From positions 434,001 through 498,000 of the forward strand of contig JANQRH010000009.1 in the NCBI GenBank assembly GCA_028284625.1: DNA of 64,000 nt, in the 5' to 3' direction. This document shows positions 54,460 through 64,000 of this stretch, in pieces. Origin of the DNA: Afifellaceae bacterium (GTDB lineage Bacteria; Pseudomonadota; Alphaproteobacteria; Rhizobiales; Afifellaceae). Position 1 is the first letter of the stretch; the number at the start of each line of letters is the position of its first letter. The notes beneath the pieces were generated by a model. The model worked only from the letters and a program-made list of their open reading frames with translations, had not been told where the DNA came from and ran no database searches. The position numbers and the translations under genes were made by a program.

Positions 54460-56073
54460 ATGGGACGACAGTTGATGGGCCGCAACGCTCCAGATGACTC
54501 ACAGAACGGGTCCGGCCGCGAACCCCGCCTGATGCTCGCCCTATTGGCGGTGACGTTTTTTCTGGTCGCCGGCTATGCCTTTTGGGTGACCAACATGGGC
54601 GCCTCGATCCTGTCGCAGCTGAGGCAGGTCCTTGGCAGCCTGCCAATCACGCAGCTCGCGATGGGCGGAGTTGTGGTAGCCGTCATCGCGTCGGCTATCA
54701 TCCTCGTGCGACGGCGCCGGGGCGCCAAGCCGAAAAGCGCCGCGGTCGAAGTGACGGGCGGGTCCGGCGGGCTAAGCGGACGCGCAGCGTTTCTCAAGAC
54801 GCTTGCGGCGCGGATCGATGCACATGGCAAATCGGGCCGGCAACTTGCGCTGCATCTGATCGACATTGACGGCTTTCGTACCGTCAACGATCTGCTCGGT
54901 GAAGAAGAGGGCGACGCGTTTCTGCGCCTTGTCGCCGAACGGCTTCTGGTGTTCGTCAATCACGCCGACCGGCTGGCACGGATTGGTGACGACGAATTCG
55001 CCATCATCCAGCCTGAGGTCGGCGGAGCGCGCCACGCGGAAATCTATGTGCGTCGTATCCAGGAAACGCTGAAGGACGTTTGCGCACAGCTCCCACGCCA
55101 TGCGCGGCCGAGCGCCAGCATCGGCATCGCGGTGTTCCCCGAGCACGGCGACGATGCAGGCAAGCTCCTCCACACCGCGTCACTCGCCCAGCACGCCGCT
55201 AAGCGCGCCGGCGGCGATACGTTCCAGGTCTATTCGCGGGGCATGGACATTGCGGTCGACACGCGTCGGGAGACAGAAACGGCGATCAGCGACGGCCTGC
55301 AGAAAAACTGGTTCGCGCTTCACTATCAGCCGCAATACGATCTGATCACGCGGCGCCTCACGGGTTTTGAAGCGCTGGTGCGCATGAACCACCCGGAGCG
55401 CGGCGAGCTCCCGCCCGGCGATTTTCTACCGGTTGCCGACGAAAGCGGGCTCATTCAGCCGCTCGGCGACTGGATCATCAAGGATGCGCTGGCCACCGCC
55501 TCCAACTGGCCGGTGCACACGACATTGGCGTTGAATGTCTCAGCCGCGCAGCTCCGCCACGGCGACATCGCCGGCTCAATCATCAGCATGCTGTCCAACT
55601 CAGGCTTTGACGGCAAGCGGCTTCGCGTTGAGGTTCCGGAAGCGGCGCTCGTGGATTGGTCAAGCGCCGTCGCCGATCAGCTTCGGCGGTTGAAGACCCG
55701 TGGCGTCACGGTCGTGGTCGACGGCTTCGGCCTGGAGCACTCACGGCTGAAGTCGTTGTCGCGAGACGTCTGCGACGCCGTGAAGATCCATCAGTCCTTC
55801 CTGCAAACCGTCGGCAGCGACAAAGAGGCGGAGGCTCTGGCGCGCGGCCTGATCGGCACGGCAAAGGCTTTTGGCCTCGACGTTCATGCGCAGGGCGTGG
55901 AGCATGTCGAGCAGGCACATTTCCTGATCGCCAACGACTGCCAAAAAGTGCAGGGCTTCCTGTTCGGACGTCCCGTTCCGGTTGAAGACCTGGCTGCAAT
56001 TATCGCCAAGGATACGCGTAAAGCGTCAGACGCTGGTCCGGGGCCCGCGAAAGCGTCGCGGTCGGCCGCTTAA
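54460..56073 (+). CDS. Membrane GGDEF-EAL protein with degenerate active sites
   Basis: A 537-residue protein with two N-terminal membrane helices (about 24-43 and 67-84), a GGDEF domain (about 105-265) and an EAL domain (about 280-525). The GGDEF signature is GDDEF near residue 176. The EAL domain keeps EAL in GFEALVRM and NVSA, but has VEVPEA for the ELTES strand, VDGFG for DDFG, KIHQSF for KIDxSF and HAQGVE for AEGVE. Both catalytic sites therefore look inactive, pointing to a c-di-GMP effector or scaffold role. The start may be the Met at 54475. Confidence 0.9.
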   Translation: MGRQLMGRNAPDDSQNGSGREPRLMLALLAVTFFLVAGYAFWVTNMGASILSQLRQVLGSLPITQLAMGGVVVAVIASAIILVRRRRGAKPKSAAVEVTGGSGGLSGRAAFLKTLAARIDAHGKSGRQLALHLIDIDGFRTVNDLLGEEEGDAFLRLVAERLLVFVNHADRLARIGDDEFAIIQPEVGGARHAEIYVRRIQETLKDVCAQLPRHARPSASIGIAVFPEHGDDAGKLLHTASLAQHAAKRAGGDTFQVYSRGMDIAVDTRRETETAISDGLQKNWFALHYQPQYDLITRRLTGFEALVRMNHPERGELPPGDFLPVADESGLIQPLGDWIIKDALATASNWPVHTTLALNVSAAQLRHGDIAGSIISMLSNSGFDGKRLRVEVPEAALVDWSSAVADQLRRLKTRGVTVVVDGFGLEHSRLKSLSRDVCDAVKIHQSFLQTVGSDKEAEALARGLIGTAKAFGLDVHAQGVEHVEQAHFLIANDCQKVQGFLFGRPVPVEDLAAIIAKDTRKASDAGPGPAKASRSAA

Positions 56074-56074
56074 G

Positions 56075-56728
56075 CTATTCTGCCTCGATCGCCGCCAGGC
56101 GCATGTCGAGGTAATTGGCACAGTTCTCCACCAGCTCATCGACTGAGCCTTCGAAGAAATGGTTCGCGCCGGGCACCAGTGCGTGGTCGATGGTGATGCC
56201 CTTCTGTGTCTTCAGCTTGTCGACCAGGCCCTGAACCGATTCCGGCTGGGTGACCTTGTCCATCTCGCCGTTGATGATCAGACCGGAGGACGGGCAGGGG
56301 GCGAGGAACGAGAAATCGTAGAGGTTGGGCTGCGGGGCGATCGACATAAAGCCCTCAACCTCGGGGCGGCGCATGAGAAGCTGCATGCCGATCCAAGCGC
56401 CAAAGGAGAAGCCCGCGATCCATACCCCCCGCGAATCGGGGTGAAGTGTCTGAATCCAATCAAGCGCCGCAGCCGCGTCAGCCAGCTCTCCGACGCCGTG
56501 ATCGAAATAGCCCTGGCTGCGCCCGACGCCCCGGAAGTTGAAGCGCAGGCAGGTGAAGTCGCGCTCCTGGAACATGTAGAACAACCGGTAGACGATCTGG
56601 TTGTTCATCGTGCCGCCGAATCGGGGATGGGGGTGCAGCACCAGCGCAATTGGTGCGGTTTTGGTCTTTGAAGGCTGGTAGCGCCCTTCCAGTCGTCCAT
56701 CGGGTCCGGTGAAGATCACTTCCGGCAT
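56075..56728 (-). CDS. Alpha/beta hydrolase
   Basis: A 217-residue alpha/beta hydrolase (COG2945-like). The nucleophile elbow is GFSFG in VWIAGFSFGAW, preceded by LHPHPRFGGTMNNQIVYR and FNFRGVGRSQGYFDHG, with a C-terminal His in PGANHFFEG and an Asp in INGEMDKVT as the likely triad. This gene commonly borders the suf operon of alphaproteobacteria. The function is unknown. It is divergent from the SUF operon. Confidence 0.88.
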   Translation of the reverse strand: MPEVIFTGPDGRLEGRYQPSKTKTAPIALVLHPHPRFGGTMNNQIVYRLFYMFQERDFTCLRFNFRGVGRSQGYFDHGVGELADAAAALDWIQTLHPDSRGVWIAGFSFGAWIGMQLLMRRPEVEGFMSIAPQPNLYDFSFLAPCPSSGLIINGEMDKVTQPESVQGLVDKLKTQKGITIDHALVPGANHFFEGSVDELVENCANYLDMRLAAIEAE

Positions 56729-56772
56729 AAAGGGCGTGCTCCATGTCTCTTCGGACAGCCGCGTGCATTATG

Positions 56773-56801
56773 TTGACACGCAGGCTCCACATTTCTAGAA
56801 C
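56773..56801 (+). promoter_or_regulatory. Candidate suf operon promoter with overlapping palindrome
   Basis: A consensus -35 TTGACA (56773-56778), 17-bp spacer and TAGAAC (56796-56801) as -10. The palindrome TTCTAGAA (56793-56800) overlaps the -10 box. An Rrf2/IscR-type or iron-responsive repressor site would fit there, but the binding protein is inferred. Confidence 0.6.
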
Positions 56802-56911
56802 CAGTTTGGAACTTTTCAAAACTAGCGCGGTTCGTGCCGGTTTCGGCAGGGCGCGTATGTAAACACCAAAGGCTTGTCCGGTTTCAAGGATTTCGTCTTC
56901 GAGGGCGTGGA

Positions 56912-58075
56912 ATGCTGCAGCGCACCTACCTGGACGCCAATGCGGGCGCGCCGCTCCTCCCGGAAGCGCGTGATGCGGCCGTCGCGGTGCTGCAGGGCAT
57001 GGCGAACGCATCTTCGGTACATACGGAGGGGCGGGGCGCGCACGCGGCCTTGGAGGCGGCGCGCGCGGCGGTCGCTGCTTCTGTCGGTGGTGTTGCTGAG
57101 AATGTGATCTTCACGAGCGGCGCAACGGAAGCGGCCGCTTTTGCCCTGACGCCGCGGATCTATGCCGATGGATCGCCGGCTCCGGCCGGGCGTCTTTATG
57201 TCGGCGCAACCGAGCACACGTGCGTGCTGGCCGGCGGCCGTTTTCCGCAATCGAAGATCACAGTGTTGCCTGTAGAGCCGTCGGGACGCATCGATTTGGG
57301 TGCGCTGGAGCAGGCTTTGGCCTCGCATGAGGACAGCGACGGGGTGCCCTATGTCGCGCTGATGCTCGCCAACAACGAGACCGGGATCATTCATCCGGTC
57401 GCCGAGGCAGCAAAGCTTGTGAAGTCGCATGGCGGCTATGTGTTCTGCGATGCCGTGCAGGCCCTCGGCCGCATCCCGGTCGATATCTCGGCGCTCGGCG
57501 TCGATTTCCTGGCATTGTCGGCGCACAAGATCGGCGGCCCACAGGGCGCCGGTGCGCTTGTCCTGGCTGACAAAGCCGTCCATCCCGAGCCGCTTCTGAC
57601 GGGAGGCGGGCAGGAACGCCGGCGACGCGCCGGCACCGAAAACGTCGCCGCAATTGCCGGGTTCGGCGTTGCGGCGCGTGCGGCGCGCTACCATCTCCAA
57701 GAGGTGGGTCGTATCGCGTCCCTGCATGAGAAATTGGAGCACGCGTTGCAAACGGCATCGCCGGAGGTGGTGATCTTCGGGACGGACACGGACCGGTTGC
57801 CGAACACCACTTTGTTTGCGTTGCCGGGCCTTGCGGCTGAAACCGCAATCATCGCCTTCGATCTAAAGGGGGTCGCGGTCTCTGCCGGATCAGCCTGCTC
57901 GTCGGGGAAGGTCGGCACGAGCCACGTGCTGGAGGCCATGGGCGTGCCGGATGCGCTCGCGCATGGCGGCATTCGGGTGAGCCTGACCGACACGTCGCGT
58001 GATACCGACGTGGAAACATTTATTGCCGCATGGCGCGCCATTCAGGACCGCGCGCACCGCATGGACGCGGCCTGA
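56912..58075 (+). CDS. Cysteine desulfurase (NifS/IscS-type) heading the suf operon
   Basis: A 387-residue class V aminotransferase. The PLP Lys is in LSAHKIGGPQGAG and the persulfide Cys is Cys329 in SAGSACSSGKV, giving the IscS-like long loop form. It starts YLDANAGAPLLPEARDA. It is distinct from SufS encoded later in the operon; alphaproteobacterial suf operons typically carry both. ATG 56912 has GAGGG upstream; the open frame back to 56834 is ignored. It supplies sulfane sulfur for Fe-S cluster assembly. Confidence 0.93.
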   Translation: MLQRTYLDANAGAPLLPEARDAAVAVLQGMANASSVHTEGRGAHAALEAARAAVAASVGGVAENVIFTSGATEAAAFALTPRIYADGSPAPAGRLYVGATEHTCVLAGGRFPQSKITVLPVEPSGRIDLGALEQALASHEDSDGVPYVALMLANNETGIIHPVAEAAKLVKSHGGYVFCDAVQALGRIPVDISALGVDFLALSAHKIGGPQGAGALVLADKAVHPEPLLTGGGQERRRRAGTENVAAIAGFGVAARAARYHLQEVGRIASLHEKLEHALQTASPEVVIFGTDTDRLPNTTLFALPGLAAETAIIAFDLKGVAVSAGSACSSGKVGTSHVLEAMGVPDALAHGGIRVSLTDTSRDTDVETFIAAWRAIQDRAHRMDAA

Positions 58076-58096
58076 GACCAAGAGCGAGGAGAGCAC

Positions 58097-59607
<1,511 letters not shown>

Positions 59608-59608
<1 letters not shown>

Positions 59609-60117
59609 TGGCTGACGCACCGGCAAAGCCCGTCATCAATCTCGACGATGTGCCGTTGCGCGACAATGGCCACGGCGAGGCGTTTCAGGCCAAGATCGGC
59701 AGCTTCGGTCACATGATCGGCTCAACTGGCATTGGCTGCATGCTGCATGTCGTGGAGCCGGGCAAGAAGGCGTTCCCGTTTCACGCGCACCACGCCATTC
59801 ACGAGCTGTTCGTGATCCTGGAAGGCGAGGGCGAATACCGGCTCGGCGACCAAACCCACAAGGTCCGCGCCAATGACGTTCTGGCGGCGCCCACCGGTGG
59901 GCCGGAATCGGCTCACCAGATCATCAATACCGGGGACAAGCCGCTGAAATATCTTGGAATTTCGACCAACGCCGGCACCGAGGTCGTGGAATATCCCGAT
60001 TCAAACAAGTTCGCCGTTCTTTCGCGTTTCAACTGGAGCAATCCTGGTGCGGGCGGCGTTCGCTTTGTCGGCCGCACCGACGCCTCGCTCGATTATTGGG
60101 ACGGCGAGGACGGCTGA
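59608..60117 (+). CDS. Cupin domain-containing protein in the suf operon
   Basis: A 169-residue protein with a cupin core (residues ~45-115): KAFPFHAHHAIHELFVILEGEGEYRLGD gives the His-x-His...Glu metal motif in part, followed by APTGGPESAHQIINTGDKPLKYLGIST with a later His. The gene starts inside the sufB stop and precedes a small unknown gene and sufC. A role in Fe-S assembly is only suggested by position; the fold is related to sugar or dicarboxylate-binding cupins. Confidence 0.85.
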
Positions 60118-60127
60118 GGGCGCTTCG

Positions 60128-60481
60128 ATGGGCAAGTTCCAGGAGGGGTGGAATGAGGCGCGCGCCGCGGCGGAGGCGGCGGAAGCTGAGAAGCAACGGC
60201 GTCTTGAGCGGATCGCGACGGCGCTGAATGCGCTGTCCGATACGCTTTCAGCCGACAGCACAGCGCTCACGGAGCAGCAATTGACGCTGAAGATGGAGCA
60301 CGGGTCGTTGGTGTTGAAGCGATTGATGGAGCCGCTGGCTGGCGTCACGTTCGACCCGGACGCGCGCGCCTACAAGATACACAAATATGCCGTCACGGAC
60401 GGCTCGAACGAGGACGAGGCCAAGGACGTCGATGAATGTGCCGCCAAGCTCGGCGCGTACGCCTATTCCGTGAAGACCTGA
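60128..60481 (+). CDS. Conserved-looking small protein between sufB and sufC, unknown function
   Basis: A 117-residue protein I do not recognise. The first ~45 residues are an Ala/Glu/Arg-rich helix (EGWNEARAAAEAAEAEKQRR) likely to form a coiled coil. The C-terminal half looks like a small alpha/beta domain (LTLKMEHGSLVLKRLMEPLAGVTFDPD). There is no signal peptide, membrane segment or Cys motif. It begins 10 bp after the cupin stop, in the same direction as the suf genes, so it is probably coexpressed with them. Confidence 0.75.
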   Translation: MGKFQEGWNEARAAAEAAEAEKQRRLERIATALNALSDTLSADSTALTEQQLTLKMEHGSLVLKRLMEPLAGVTFDPDARAYKIHKYAVTDGSNEDEAKDVDECAAKLGAYAYSVKT

Positions 60482-60533
60482 ACCACCTGAGACCCGAACC
60501 GCCGACCGGCGCGTAATCACAAATGGATGGACG

Positions 60534-61283
60534 ATGCTTGAGATTAAGAACCTGCATGTCGAAGTCGACGGCCAGAAGATTCTGAACGGGATCGACCTCA
60601 CGGTGAAAGCCGGCGAGGTGCACGCGATCATGGGGCCGAACGGCTCCGGCAAATCGACGCTTTCCTACGTGCTTGCCGGCAAGGACGAGTATGAGGTGAC
60701 CGAGGGTTCGGTGCTTTATCAAGGCGCCGACCTTCTGGAGATGGAACCGGATGAACGCGCGGTGGCGGGCGTCTTTCTGGCGTTCCAATATCCGGTCGAG
60801 ATTCCCGGCGTCGGTACGATGTCGTTCCTTCGGACGGCGCTCAATGCGCAGCGCAAGGCGCGCGACGAGGCGGAGCTGACGACGCCGGAATTCATGAAGC
60901 TGGTGCGCGAAACGGCCGGCAAGCTGCAGATCACCCAGGACATGCTGAAGCGGCCGCTTAATGTCGGCTTCTCCGGTGGTGAGAAGAAGCGCAACGAGAT
61001 CCTGCAGCTTGCGCTTCTTGAGCCAAAGCTCTGCGTGATGGACGAGACGGATTCCGGACTGGATATCGACGCGCTGCGGGTCGTCTCCGACGGCGTCAAT
61101 GCTTTGCGCGGGCCGGACAGGTCCTTCATCGTCGTTACCCATTACCAGCGGCTTCTCAATCACATCGTGCCGGATGTCGTGCACGTGATGTCGAAGGGGC
61201 GCATAGCACGTTCCGGCGGCAAGGAGCTGGCGCTGGAGCTGGAGGAACACGGTTACGCCGATTACGTCGGCCAGGCGGCGTGA
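60534..61283 (+). CDS. sufC: Fe-S cluster assembly ATPase SufC
   Basis: A 249-residue cytosolic ABC ATPase: Walker A GPNGSGKSTLSYVLAG, Q-loop FLAFQYPVEIPG, signature FSGGEKKRNEILQLALLEP and Walker B LCVMDETDSGLDID with the SufC-typical ETDSGLD. It drives conformational change of the SufBCD scaffold. Its stop overlaps the sufD start. Confidence 0.98.
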   Translation: MLEIKNLHVEVDGQKILNGIDLTVKAGEVHAIMGPNGSGKSTLSYVLAGKDEYEVTEGSVLYQGADLLEMEPDERAVAGVFLAFQYPVEIPGVGTMSFLRTALNAQRKARDEAELTTPEFMKLVRETAGKLQITQDMLKRPLNVGFSGGEKKRNEILQLALLEPKLCVMDETDSGLDIDALRVVSDGVNALRGPDRSFIVVTHYQRLLNHIVPDVVHVMSKGRIARSGGKELALELEEHGYADYVGQAA

Positions 61284-62611
61284 GCGGCATGACGGAACAA
61301 CCGACCCAGATGCGCACGACCGCCGAAGAGGCGCTGGCGGCGCACTTTGCCGCCTTGCCGGCCGATGACGCCATGCGCGTTCAGCGTGCGGCGGCCTTCG
61401 ATGCTTTCGCCGCTCGCGGGCTGCCAAATCGCCGGGTGGAGGAGTGGAAATACACCGATCTCCGTGCGCTCATGCGCGACGCGCCGCCGCCCGCCGAGCC
61501 GGCGTCCCCGGAGGCGGCACAGGCCGCGCGCGACCGCGCCGAGGTCTTTGCTCAGATCGACCGGGCGCGCATCGTCTTCGTCAATGGCTATTTCGTGCCG
61601 GCACTGTCGGACATGAGCGGCTTGGAAGAGGATATCGAGTTCGCGTCGCTTGGGCGCTTCCTTGCTGATGGCGGTGCCATCCTCGACCGCTCGCTTGACC
61701 CGGCGGATGCGCCCGCCTTTGCGCTCAACGGCGCATTTGTAACCGACGGCGCGGTGATCAAGGTGCGTGATGGCGCGAAGCTGGCGCGGCCGTTGGAGCT
61801 GGTGGGCGTATATGCCGGCGATGAGCCGGCGTTGGTGACGCTGCGCCATCAGATCACGATCGGTGAGGGGGCGGAGGCGACGATCCTCCATACGCTCGCG
61901 GGCCCCGACGGCGTGGCATATCAGACCAACGTCGTCAGCGAGGTGCAGATCAACGAGGGCGCGCGCCTGAGTTGGGTCACCGCACAAGAGCATGGCGATG
62001 AGGCGATCAACCTCTCAATGCTCATTCCGCGGCTGGCCGGCAATGTCCGCTTCGATCCGTTCTTCTTCAATGTCGGCGCGCGCGTGGCACGCAACGAAAT
62101 CCACGTGACCTTCGAGGCGGAGCATTCGGTTATGGGATTGCGCGGCGCCACGCTGGCGCGGCGCTATCAGCATATGGATACGACGCTCGTCGCGACCCAC
62201 ATTGCTCCGCATTGCGGCGGCGAGGAATTCTTCAAGTCTGCGATCGATGACGACGCGCATGGCGTGTTCCAAGGCAAGATCATCGTGGAGCCGCAGGCGC
62301 AAAAGACCGACTCAAAGATGATGAGCCGGGCGCTGCTTCTGTCGGATTCCGCCGGCTTCTCCAACAAGCCGGAGCTTGAAATCTTCGCCGATGACGTCGT
62401 CTGCGGCCACGGCGCCACCTGCGGGCAGATCGACGAGCAGATGCTTTTCTTCCTGCGCTCACGCGGCATCGACAAGGACCAGGCGGAGCGCATGCTGGTC
62501 CTCGCTTTTCTGGCGGAGGCCGTGGAGATGATTGAGGACAACGACGCTGTTGTGGCGGCGCTGGAAGAGCGCACCCGTCGTTGGCTCGGCTTGGAGGCGA
62601 TGAGCGACTGA
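61280..62611 (+). CDS. sufD: Fe-S cluster assembly protein SufD
   Basis: A 443-residue SufD with VEEWKYTDLRALM near residue 55, a beta-helix core, HCGGEEFFKSAIDDDAHGVFQGKI and the C-terminal CGHGATCGQIDEQMLFFLRSRGI. It is the paralogue of SufB in the SufBC2D complex. GTG 61280 overlaps the sufC stop (GTGA); ATG 61289 is an alternative start. The stop overlaps the sufS start (TGATG). Confidence 0.97.
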   Translation: MSGMTEQPTQMRTTAEEALAAHFAALPADDAMRVQRAAAFDAFAARGLPNRRVEEWKYTDLRALMRDAPPPAEPASPEAAQAARDRAEVFAQIDRARIVFVNGYFVPALSDMSGLEEDIEFASLGRFLADGGAILDRSLDPADAPAFALNGAFVTDGAVIKVRDGAKLARPLELVGVYAGDEPALVTLRHQITIGEGAEATILHTLAGPDGVAYQTNVVSEVQINEGARLSWVTAQEHGDEAINLSMLIPRLAGNVRFDPFFFNVGARVARNEIHVTFEAEHSVMGLRGATLARRYQHMDTTLVATHIAPHCGGEEFFKSAIDDDAHGVFQGKIIVEPQAQKTDSKMMSRALLLSDSAGFSNKPELEIFADDVVCGHGATCGQIDEQMLFFLRSRGIDKDQAERMLVLAFLAEAVEMIEDNDAVVAALEERTRRWLGLEAMSD

Positions 62612-63843
62612 TGGCCGAGAACGGCGCCTACGATGTTGAGACTGTGCGGGCCGACTTCCCGATCCTGTCGCGGGAGGTCTACGGCAAGCCGCTCGTCTAT
62701 CTCGACAGCGCTGCCTCCGCGCAGAAGCCGAAGGCGGTGCTGGACCGCATTCAGCGCGCCTACACGGAGGAATATTCGAACGTCCATCGCGGACTGCACT
62801 ATCTCTCAAACGCGGCCACCGAGGCCTATGAGGATGCGCGCGAGACCGTTCGCGGCTTCCTGAACGCGCCGTCAGTTGAGGAGATCATCTTCACGCGTTC
62901 CTCCACCGAGGGCATCAATTTGGTGGCGCAATCCTTCGGCGGCATGCGGATCGGCGAGGGCGACGAGATCGTGCTCTCCATCATGGAGCACCATTCCAAC
63001 ATCGTGCCGTGGCACTTCCATCGCGAGCGGTCAGGCGCGGTCATCAAATGGGCGCCGATCCGCGAGGATGGCAGTTTCGACATTGAAGCCTTCGAGGCGC
63101 TCCTCACCGAGCGCACGAAGATGGTGGCCATCATCCACATGTCGAACGTCACCGGAACGGTGGTGCCGATCAAGGAAGTCTGTCGGATCGCGCATGAGCG
63201 CGGCATCCCGGTCCTGGTCGATGGTAGTCAGTCGGCTGTCCACCTGCCGGTCGACGTTCAGGATCTCGGCTGCGACTTCTTCGTGTTCACTGGGCACAAG
63301 ACCTATGGGCCGTCGGGCATCGGCGTCTTGTGGGGCAAGCGTGAGCATCTTGAGGTCATGACGCCCTATATGGGCGGCGGCGAGATGATCGCAGATGTGA
63401 CGGAAGACTGGGTGACGTATGGCGTGCCGCCGCATCGCTTTGAGGCCGGCACGCCGCCGATCGTGCAGGCGATCGGTCTTGGTGCTGCGCTGAAATACAT
63501 GAAGTCGCTGGGGCAAGATGCCATCCGCGCGCATGAGGCTGATCTGGCGGCCTATGCGCAGGAGCAGATTTCGGCGCTCAATTCGATCCGCATCTTCGGT
63601 CATGCGCCGGGCAAGGGAGCCATCGTCTCATTTGAGATGCGCGGCGCGCATGCGCATGACGTCTCCACGATCATCGACCGGGAGGGAATCGCAGTGCGCG
63701 CCGGCACGCATTGCGCCCAGCCGCTTCTGGCGCGCTACGGCGTCACCTCGACCTGCCGCGCCTCCTTCGGGCTCTACAACACCCGGGCGGAGGTCGACGC
63801 CCTTGCGAAGGCGCTGGCAAAAGCCCATTCTTTCTTTGCTTGA
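62611..63843 (+). CDS. sufS: Cysteine desulfurase SufS
   Basis: A 410-residue group II cysteine desulfurase. It has VYLDSAASAQKPKAVLDRI at the N-terminus, SNVHRGLHYLS, the PLP Lys in FTGHKTYGPSGIG and the persulfide Cys368 in RAGTHCAQPLL, with STCRASFGLYNT after it. It normally works with SufE/SufU-type acceptors; none is visible within the window. The ATG overlaps the sufD stop. Confidence 0.97.
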   Translation: MAENGAYDVETVRADFPILSREVYGKPLVYLDSAASAQKPKAVLDRIQRAYTEEYSNVHRGLHYLSNAATEAYEDARETVRGFLNAPSVEEIIFTRSSTEGINLVAQSFGGMRIGEGDEIVLSIMEHHSNIVPWHFHRERSGAVIKWAPIREDGSFDIEAFEALLTERTKMVAIIHMSNVTGTVVPIKEVCRIAHERGIPVLVDGSQSAVHLPVDVQDLGCDFFVFTGHKTYGPSGIGVLWGKREHLEVMTPYMGGGEMIADVTEDWVTYGVPPHRFEAGTPPIVQAIGLGAALKYMKSLGQDAIRAHEADLAAYAQEQISALNSIRIFGHAPGKGAIVSFEMRGAHAHDVSTIIDREGIAVRAGTHCAQPLLARYGVTSTCRASFGLYNTRAEVDALAKALAKAHSFFA

Positions 63844-63844
63844 G

Positions 63845-64000
63845 ATGAGTGAATCGATGAGCGACCAGGCCGAGACGGTAGCCAAAGAGAACGCGCCGGA
63901 GGCGGCGTCCGACGAGGCGCAGCCGAATGAGGCTGTGTTCGACAGCACGGCGATCCCCGCCGACGAGCTTGAACAGCTGAGCACCAGCATCGTCTCGGCG
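63845..64000 (+). CDS. SufT/DUF59 (PaaD-like) family protein, partial at right edge
   Basis: Fifty-two codons are visible before the window ends. The reading starts MSESMSDQAETVAKEN, is acidic and Ala/Glu-rich, and reaches AIPADELEQLSTSIVSA, which resembles the segment just before the DPEIPVNIYELG core of SufT proteins. It starts 2 bp after the sufS stop; a second ATG at 63857 is possible. The assignment rests on this short match and operon position. Confidence 0.65.
   Translation, partial: MSESMSDQAETVAKENAPEAASDEAQPNEAVFDSTAIPADELEQLSTSIVSA

Noticed and set aside
60393-61427. Long minus-strand reading frame antisense to sufC and sufD
   Set aside because: It is the antisense shadow of two well-recognised genes with an Arg/His-rich, non-protein-like composition.

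Overview
The window is about 64 kb of high-GC DNA that reads as an alphaproteobacterial chromosome, most likely from the Hyphomicrobiales (Rhizobiales) or a close relative. The signs are a SUF operon in alphaproteobacterial order (cysteine desulfurase, sufB, two small genes, sufC, sufD, sufS, sufT), a TIGR02281-type membrane retropepsin, many ABC uptake systems, LacI operators of the ATGACA-N4-TGTCAT type, and one copy of the GAGCATGATC palindromic repeat that recurs in this order. No rRNA, tRNA or CRISPR array was seen.

Positions 1-32345 are a dense carbohydrate and nucleobase scavenging region with four transport/catabolism blocks. (1) A minus-strand operon (8260 down to the left edge) has a Gfo/Idh/MocA oxidoreductase, a TIM-barrel isomerase, a DUF4432 protein, an SDR, a CaiB-type CoA transferase, a crotonase-fold protein and an RbsABC-like transporter, with a divergent LacI regulator (8650-9669). 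(2) A minus-strand operon (16055 to 9691) has a FadR-type GntR regulator, an enolase-superfamily sugar-acid dehydratase, a second RbsABC-like transporter, an SDR and an aldose epimerase. It diverges from an SMP-30 lactonase and a solute-binding-type protein without a signal peptide. Together these make most of a non-phosphorylative aldose-oxidation route. (3) A minus-strand operon (24897 to 18426) has a LacI regulator, a MalEFGK-like transporter and a GH32/68-like hydrolase, divergent from a glucarate-dehydratase-like enzyme across a tandem LacI operator. (4) A plus-strand operon (26490-32345) has a BMP-family binding protein, a two-domain ATPase, two permeases and a CodA-like deaminase, probably for nucleosides or nucleobases.

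Positions 32432-41783 look like an integrated island. A 44-bp direct repeat (one mismatch) lies at 32444 and at 41740. The right copy is the 5' end of intact dusA, a known integration hot spot; the left copy is a 26-codon dusA remnant. The cargo is a LysR regulator, a CuyA-like L-cysteate sulfo-lyase, a DegT aminotransferase, an Asp/Glu racemase family protein, a glycine-betaine-type ABC transporter with an unusual permease, and an HpsN-like sulfopropanediol dehydrogenase. It reads as a mobile organosulfonate utilisation cassette. No integrase is visible.

Positions 41728-64000 are mostly housekeeping: dusA, a retropepsin, cobS/cobT, a membrane histidine kinase, an Lrp/AsnC regulator, an AlkD-like protein, a large AsmA/YhdP-like protein, tyrS, anmK, a degenerate GGDEF-EAL protein, an alpha/beta hydrolase and the SUF operon (cut by the right edge).

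A recurrent architectural feature is a GC-rich hairpin immediately after the binding-protein gene in all five canonical ABC operons (1131, 13062, 22506, 27489, 37563). It plausibly sets a high ratio of binding protein to membrane components.
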